A stretch of 64,000 nt of DNA. It comes from Phytophthora colocasiae (Eukaryota > Oomycota > Peronosporomycetes > Peronosporales > Peronosporaceae). Made by a program: the position numbers and the translations under genes. Each line of letters opens with the position of its first letter. Position 1 is the stretch's first letter. Below, piece by piece: positions 57,301-64,000 of this stretch. Under the pieces are notes generated by a model that worked only from the letters and a program-made list of their open reading frames with translations, ran no database searches and was not told where the DNA came from. Where the stretch lies: contig JAGKQI010000105.1 of the NCBI GenBank assembly GCA_018806915.1, positions 1,054,001-1,118,000 on the forward strand. Reading direction: 5' to 3'.

Positions 57301-60300
57301 CATCCGGAGTGCGCACCACCACGTTACCGCTCGTGAAGCTGCTGCTCGTGCCGCTCGTCACCTCCACGTTGCCGCCCACACCACTACTCGCAGTCGTAGC
57401 AGTCGTAGTAGTCGTAGCACCACCGTTCAACAACACGTTACCGCCTGCACCAGTGTTACCTGTGCCCACCGACAGCTCGATGTTGCCGCCTCGCCCTCCA
57501 TTCGATGGACCTGTCGTCACACGAACAGACCCACTCGACGACTGCGACGCAGCACCGCTCGACACAGACAACGACCCACTCGTGCCGGACGAGGCACTCC
57601 ACAGCGACACGTCGCCGCTCGTCGTGCTACTTCCTCCGCCTACGCCGCTGGTCACCGAGATCGACCCGCCTGTCAGCACACCGTTCCCGCCGATCAGCTC
57701 GATCAAACCGCCGGAGCCTGAGCAGCGCCCGGCCGTCAGAGACACCTTTGCCGCCCGCGCCACTCGTGCCGTCGCCCACACTCACCAACACGGAGCCGCC
57801 GTTGCCGCCCGTGCTGCCTCCGCTGCCCAGCAACACGTTGCCGGAAGACCCGCCACTCGCACTACCGCTGCTCGCTCAGCACGCCAGACCGACCGGCACT
57901 GCCGCCAGACCCAGTGCTCAGCGAAATCCAGCCGCTAGTGCTGGACACACCGCGACCGCTCACCACGTTGACAGAACCGCCAGTGCCACTCGATGCACTC
58001 GCCGAAGCTGTCGACTCGCCCGCTGACAGCGAGACCGACCCGCCCGACACACTGTTGCCAGAACCCACCGACAGCGAGATCGACCCGCCCTGGCCGCCCG
58101 TCGACACACCAGTGTTCATGGTGACGGAGCCGCTGTTGCCCGAGCGACTCACGCCACTCGTCAGACGCAGACTGCCGCTCACACCACTCGTTACCGTGGC
58201 ACTGTCCGACGTCGTCAGCGATATGTCGCCGCTAGAAGACGTCGCACCCGCACCGCCCGCACCGCTCTGCAGCGAGATCGACCCGCCAGTCGTCACACCA
58301 CTGCCGCCGCTCAGCGAGATCGACCCACCTACCGTGCCAGCAGCTCCACCACTGGAAGCCGTGAACGAGTCGCCAGACCGAAGCGAAATGGACCCGCCGG
58401 CGCCACTATTGCCCGGACCCACATTAACCAACACGGAGCCGCCGTTGCCGCCCGTGCTGCCTCCGGTGCTCACCGTCACTCCGCCGACCTTGCCCACCGT
58501 CGCAGAACCAGTCGTGAGACTGATCATACCAGACGAACCACCAGTACTCGACCCGCCATCCGGAGTGCGCACCACCACGTTACCGCTCGTGAAGCTGCTG
58601 CTCGTGCCGCTCGTCACCTCCACGTTGCCGCCCACACCACTACTCGCAGTCGTAGCAGTCGTAGTAGTCGTAGCACCACCGTTCAACAACACGTTACCGC
58701 CTGCTCCAGTGTTACCTGTGCCCACCGACAGCTCGATGTTGCCGCCTCGCCCTCCATTCGATGGACCTGTCGTCACACGAACAGACCCACTCGACGACTG
58801 CGACGCAGCACCGCTCGACACAGACAACGACCCACTCGTGCCGGACGAGGCACTCCACAGCGACACGTCGCCGCTCGTCGTGCTACTTCCTCCGCCTACG
58901 CCGCTGGTCACCGAGATCGACCCGCCTGTCAGCACACCGTTCCCGCCGATCAGCTCGATCAAACCGCCGGAGCCTGAGCTGCGCCCGGCCGTCAGAGACA
59001 CCTTGCCGCCCGCGCCACTCGTGCCGTCGCCCACACTCACCAACACGGAGCCGCCGTTGCCGCCCGTGCTGCCTCCGCTGCCCAGCAACACGTTGCCGGA
59101 AGACCCGCCACTCGCACTACCGCTGCTCAAGCTCAGCACGCCAGACCGACCGGCACTGCCGCCAGACTCAGTGCTCAGCGAAATCCAGCCGCTAGTGCTG
59201 GACACACCGCGACCGCTCACCACGTTGACAGAACCGCCAGTGCCACTCGATGCACTCGCCGAAGCTGTCGACTCGCCCGCTGACAGCGAGACCGACCCGC
59301 CCGACACACTGTTGCCAGAACCCACCGACAGCGAGATCGACCCGCCCTGGCCGCCCGTCGACACACCAGTGTTCATGGTGACGGAGCCGCTGTTGCCCGA
59401 GCGACTCACGCCACTCGTCAGACGCAGACTGCCGCTCACACCACTCGTTACCGTGGCACTGTCCGACGTCGTCAGCGATATGTCGCCGCTAGAAGACGTC
59501 GCACCCGCACCGCCCGCACCACTCTGCAGCGAGATCGACCCGCCAGTCGTCACACCACTGCCGCCGCTCAGCGAGATCGACCCACCTACCGTGCCAGCAG
59601 CTCCACCACTGGAAGCCGTGAACGAGTCGCCAGACCGAAGCGAAATGGACCCGCCGGCGCCACTATTGCCCGGACCCACATTAACCAACACGGAGCCGCC
59701 GTTGCCGCCCGTGCTGCCTCCGGTGCTCACCGTCACTCCGCCGACCTTGCCCACCGTCGCAGAACCAGTCGTGAGACTGATCATACCAGACGAACCACCA
59801 GTACTCGACCCGCCATCCGGAGTGCGCACCACCACGTTACCGCTCGTGAAGCTGCTGCTCGTGCCGCTCGTCACCTCCACGTTGCCGCCCACACCACTAC
59901 TCGCAGTCGTAGCAGTCGTAGTAGTCGTAGCACCACCGTTCAACAACACGTTACCGCCTGCACCAGTGTTACCTGTGCCCACCGACAGCTCGATGTTGCC
60001 GCCTCGCCCTCCATTCGATGGACCTGTCGTCACACGAACAGAACCACTCGACGACTGCGACGCAGCACCGCTCGACACAGACAACGACCCACTCGTGCCG
60101 GACGAGGCACTCCACAGCGACACGTCGCCGCTCGTCGTGCTACTTCCTCCGCCTACGCCGCTGGTCACCGAGATAGACCCGCCTGTCAGCACACCGTTCC
60201 CGCCGATCAGCTCGATCAAACCGCCGGAGCCTGAGCTGCGCCCGGCCGTCAGAGACACCTTGCCGCCCGCGCCACTCGTGCCGTCGCCCACACTCACCAA

Positions 60301-63300
60301 CACGGAGCCGCCGTTGCCGCCCGTGCTGCCTCCGCTGCCCAGCAACACGTTGCCGGAAGACCCGCCACTCGCACTACCGCTGCTCAAGCTCAGCACGCCA
60401 GACCGACCGGCACTGCCGCCAGACCCAGTGCTCAGCGAAATCCAGCCGCTAGTGCTGGACACACCGCGACCGCTCACCACGTTGACAGAACCGCCAGTGC
60501 CACTCGATGCACTCGCCGAAGCTGTCGACTCGCCCGCTGACAGCGAGACCGACCCGCCCGACACACTGTTGCCAGAACTCCACCGACAGCGAGATCGACC
60601 CGCCCTGGCCGCCCGTCGACACACCAGTGTTCATGGTGACGGAGCCGCTGTTGCCCGAGCGACTCACGCCACTCGTCAGACGCAGACTGCCGCTCACACC
60701 ACTCGTTACCGTGGCACTGTCCGACGTCGTCAGCGATATGTCGCCGCTAGAAGACGTCGCACCCGCACCGCCCGCACCACTCTGCAGCGAGATCGACCCG
60801 CCAGTCGTCACACCACTGCCGCCGCTCAGCGAGATCGACCCACCTACCGTGCCAGCAGCTCCACCACTGGAAGCCGTGAACGAGTCGCCAGACCGAAGCG
60901 AAATGGACCCGCCGGCGCCACTATTGCCCGGACCCACATTAACCAACACGGAGCCGCCGTTGCCGCCCGTGCTGCCTCCGGTGCTCACCGTCACTCCGCC
61001 GACCTTGCCCACCGTCGCAGAACCAGTCGTGAGACTGATCATACCAGACGAACCACCAGTACTCGACCCGCCATCCGGAGTGCGCACCACCACGTTACCG
61101 CTCGTGAAGCTGCTGCTCGTGCCGCTCGTCACCTCCACGTTGCCGCCCACACCACTACTCGCAGTCGTAGCAGTCGTAGTAGTCGTAGCACCACCGTTCA
61201 ACAACACGTTACCGCCTGCACCAGTGTTACCTGTGCCCACCGACAGCTCGATGTTGCCGCCTCGCCCTCCATTCGATGGACCTGTCGTCACACGAACAGA
61301 CCCACTCGACGACTGCGACGCAGCACCGCTCGACACAGACAACGACCCACTCGTGCCGGACGAGGCACTCCACAGCGACACGTCGCCGCTCGTCGTGCTA
61401 CTTCCTCCGCCTACGCCGCTGGTCACCGAGATAGACCCGCCTGTCAGCACACCGTTCCCGCCGATCAGCTCGATCAAACCGCCGGAGCCTGAGCTGCGCC
61501 CGGCCGTCAGAGACACCTTGCCGCCCGCGCCACTCGTGCCGTCGCCCACACTCACCAACACGGAGCCGCCGTTGCCGCCCGTGCTGCCTCCGCTGCCCAG
61601 CAACACGTTGCCGGAAGACCCGCCACTCGCACTACCGCTGCTCAAGCTCAGCACGCCAGACCGACCGGCACTGCCGCCAGACCCAGTGCTCAGCGAAATC
61701 CAGCCGCTAGTGCTGGACACACCGCGACCGCTCACCACGTTGACAGAACCGCCAGTGCCACTCGATGCACTCGCCGAAGCTGTCGACTCGCCCGCTGACA
61801 GCGAGACCGACCCGCCCGACACACTGTTGCCAGAACCCACCGACAGCGAGATCGACCCGCCCTGGCCGCCCGTCGACACACCAGTGTTCATGGTGACGGA
61901 GCCGCTGTTGCCCGAGCGACTCACGCCACTCGTCAGACGCAGACTGCCGCTCACACCACTCGTTACCGTGGCACTGTCCGACGTCGTCAGCGATATGTCG
62001 CCGCTAGAAGACGTCGCACCCGCACCGCCCGCACCGCTCTGCAGCGAGATCGACCCGCCAGTCGTCACACCACTGCCGCCGCTCAGCGAGATCGACCCAC
62101 CTACCGTGCCAGCAGCTCCACCACTGGAAGCCGTGAACGAGTCGCCAGACCGAAGCGAAATGGACCCGCCGGCGCCACTATTGCCCGGACCCACGATTAA
62201 CTAACACGGAGCCGCCGTTGCCGCCCGTGCTGCCTCCGGTGCTCACCGTCACTCCGCCGACCTTGCCCACCGTCGCAGAAACCAGTCGTGAGACTGATCA
62301 TACCAGACGAACCACCAGTACTCGACCCGCCATCCGGAGTGCGCACCACCACGTTACCGCTCGTGAAGCTGCTGCTCGTGCCGCTCGTCACCTCCACGTT
62401 GCCGCCCACACCACTACTCGCAGTCGTAGCAGTCGTAGTAGTCGTAGCACCACCGTTCAACAACACGTTACCGCCTGCACCAGTGTTACCTGTGCCCACC
62501 GACAGCTCGATGTTGCCGCCTCGCCCTCCATTCGATGGACCTGTCGTCACACGAACAGAACCACTCGACGACTGCGACGCAGCACCGCTCGACACAGACA
62601 ACGACCCACTCGTGCCGGACGAGGCACTCCACAGCGACACGTCGCCGCTCGTCGTGCTACTTCCTCCGCCTACGCCGCTGGTCACCGAGATAGACCCGCC
62701 TGTCAGCACACCGTTCCCGCCGATCAGCTCGATCAAACCGCCGGAGCCTGAGCTGCGCCCGGCCGTCAGAGACACCTTGCCGCCCGCGCCACTCGTGCCG
62801 TCGCCCACACTCACCAACACGGAGCCGCCGTTGCCGCCCGTGCTGCCTCCGCTGCCCAGCAACACGTTGCCGGAAGACCCGCCACTCGCACTACCGCTGC
62901 TCAAGCTCAGCACGCCAGACCGACCGGCACTGCCGCCAGACCCAGTGCTCAGCGAAATCCAGCCGCTAGTGCTGGACACACCGCGACCGCTCACCACGTT
63001 GACAGAACCGCCAGTGCCACTCGATGCACTCGCCGAAGCTGTCGACTCGCCCGCTGACAGCGAGACCGACCCGCCCGACACACTGTTGCCAGAACCCACC
63101 GACAGCGAGATCGACCCGCCCTGGCCGCCCGTCGACACACCAGTGTTCATGGTGACGGAGCCGCTGTTGCCCGAGCGACTCACGCCACTCGTCAGACGCA
63201 GACTGCCGCTCACACCACTCGTTACCGTGGCACTGTCCGACGTCGTCAGCGATATGTCGCCGCTAGAAGACGTCGCACCCGCACCGCCCGCACCGCTCTG

Positions 63301-64000
63301 CAGCGAGATCGACCCGCCAGTCGTCACACCACTGCCGCCGCTCAGCGAGATCGACCCACCTACCGTGCCAGCAGCTCCACCACTGGAAGCCGTGAACGAG
63401 TCGCCAGACCGAAGCGAAATGGACCCGCCGGCGCCACTATTGCCCGGACCCACATTAACCAACACGGAGCCGCCGTTGCCGCCCGTGCTGCCTCCGGTGC
63501 TCACCGCCACTCCGCCGACCTTGCCCACCGTCGCAGAACCAGTCGTGAGACTGATCATACCAGACGAACCACCAGTACTCGACCCGCCATCCGGAGTGCG
63601 CACCACCACGTTACCGCTCGTGAAGCTGCTGCTCGTGCCGCTCGTCACCTCCACGTTGCCGCCAGTGCCACTCGATGCACTCGCAGTCGTAGCAGTCGTA
63701 GTAGTCGTAGCACCACCGTTCAACAACACGTTACCGCCTGCACCAGTGTTACCTGTGCCCACCGACAGCTCGATGTTGCCGCCTCGCCCTCCATTCGATG
63801 GACCTGTCGTCACACGAACAGACCCACTCGACGACTGCGACGCAGCACCGCTCGACACAGACAACGACCCACCGTGCCGGACGAGGCACTCCACAGCGAC
63901 ACGTCGCCGCTCGTCGTGCTACTTCCTCCGCCTACGCCGCTGGTCAGCTGATCGCCCCGCCTGTCAGCACACCGTTCCCGCCGATCAGCTCGATCAAACC
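45319..64000 (-). CDS. giant Gly/Ser/Thr-repeat surface-type protein, 3' part, runs off the window
   Basis: The minus strand is open for about 18.7 kb apart from about a dozen single-base to few-base frame breaks, giving some 6,200 residues; the start lies beyond 64000. The unit is a short strand-turn repeat of the type GGSISLSVGSGNSVSGG, spaced as in beta-solenoid adhesins. From about 48790 to the window edge it is arranged in near-identical 1,260-bp (420-codon) super-repeats of four modules of roughly 97-118 residues. 45319-48780 has the same motif but diverged. The last 190 residues are different: AFTSTASTIQLTAASQVMI, GDVVFSGSGDVVF repeats, then CVAGTLRYDDSAIYFCGTGS and WKKIALTAY, like C-termini of tail-fibre-type proteins, with two Cys. 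No introns seen. Function unknown; a secreted or wall adhesin is inferred from composition. Confidence 0.75.
48790..64000. repeat. 1,260-bp homogenised tandem super-repeat
   Basis: The anchor GAGCCGCTGTTGCCCGAGCGACTCACG recurs 13 times, near 49200, 49937, 50577, 51837, 53095, 54357, 55614, 56871, 58130, 59389, 60647, 61906 and 63166. The first two intervals are about 740 and 640 bp, the rest about 1,260 bp. Units differ by only a few substitutions, such as GTCAAGCTGATC against GTCACCGAGATC. The period is a multiple of three, so it is invisible to the reading frame. Confidence 0.9.

Noticed and set aside
46000..62751. Long plus-strand Pro-rich open frames (up to 1,192 codons) opposite the giant repeat gene
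   Set aside because: They are antisense shadows: Gly/Ser/Thr codons on the minus strand read as Pro/Thr/Leu/Asp without stops. They lack a start context, end at the same indels, and the minus-strand frame has a proper C-terminus.
48790..64000. CRISPR-like array
   Set aside because: Units are 1,260 bp, coding and without spacer structure; the DNA is eukaryotic.

Overview
The window looks like nuclear DNA of an oomycete, most likely a Phytophthora-like peronosporalean. Evidence: compact intron-bearing housekeeping genes with introns of about 52-86 nt, 65-310 bp between genes, Ser/Thr/Pro-rich surface proteins, and a Rep/helicase Helitron of the kind common in Phytophthora. Exon structures below were worked out by eye from splice sites, reading phase and family conservation.

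Layout. 1-6.2 kb: a secreted mucin-like membrane protein, a coiled-coil protein (minus strand, GC-AG intron) and a seven-exon cyclophilin. 6.2-15 kb: a membrane-anchored bZIP factor, a mitochondrial SLC30A9-type zinc transporter (minus) and a DENN protein with an inserted PDZ domain, enclosed by a 1.9-kb inverted duplication. The right arm holds a second, frameshifted bZIP copy. 15-23.5 kb: a tandem array of about 2,046-bp units, each with an open frame of 274-362 codons and an internal 420-427-bp segment that occurs in both orientations. 23.55-37.25 kb: a 13.7-kb insertion that splits the last such segment in two. It carries a decayed kelch gene, a decayed SET-domain gene, a degenerate Helitron Rep/helicase gene and a SANT-like gene. 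Its ends look like those of a Helentron/Helitron2 element. 37.8-45.1 kb: a Gln-rich nuclear-type protein, the V-ATPase subunit d gene (minus, nine exons) and a mitochondrial-type leucyl-tRNA synthetase. 45.3-64 kb: the 3' part of a giant Gly/Ser/Thr-repeat gene on the minus strand, built of near-identical 1,260-bp (420-codon) super-repeats and running off the window.

There is no operon logic. Three divergent gene pairs share short intergenic regions. The housekeeping genes are intact, while the repeats, duplication arms and the mobile element show indels. The two points most worth attention are the 13.7-kb insertion, whose empty target site is present four times in the same window, and the giant homogenised repeat protein with a tail-fibre-like C-terminus.
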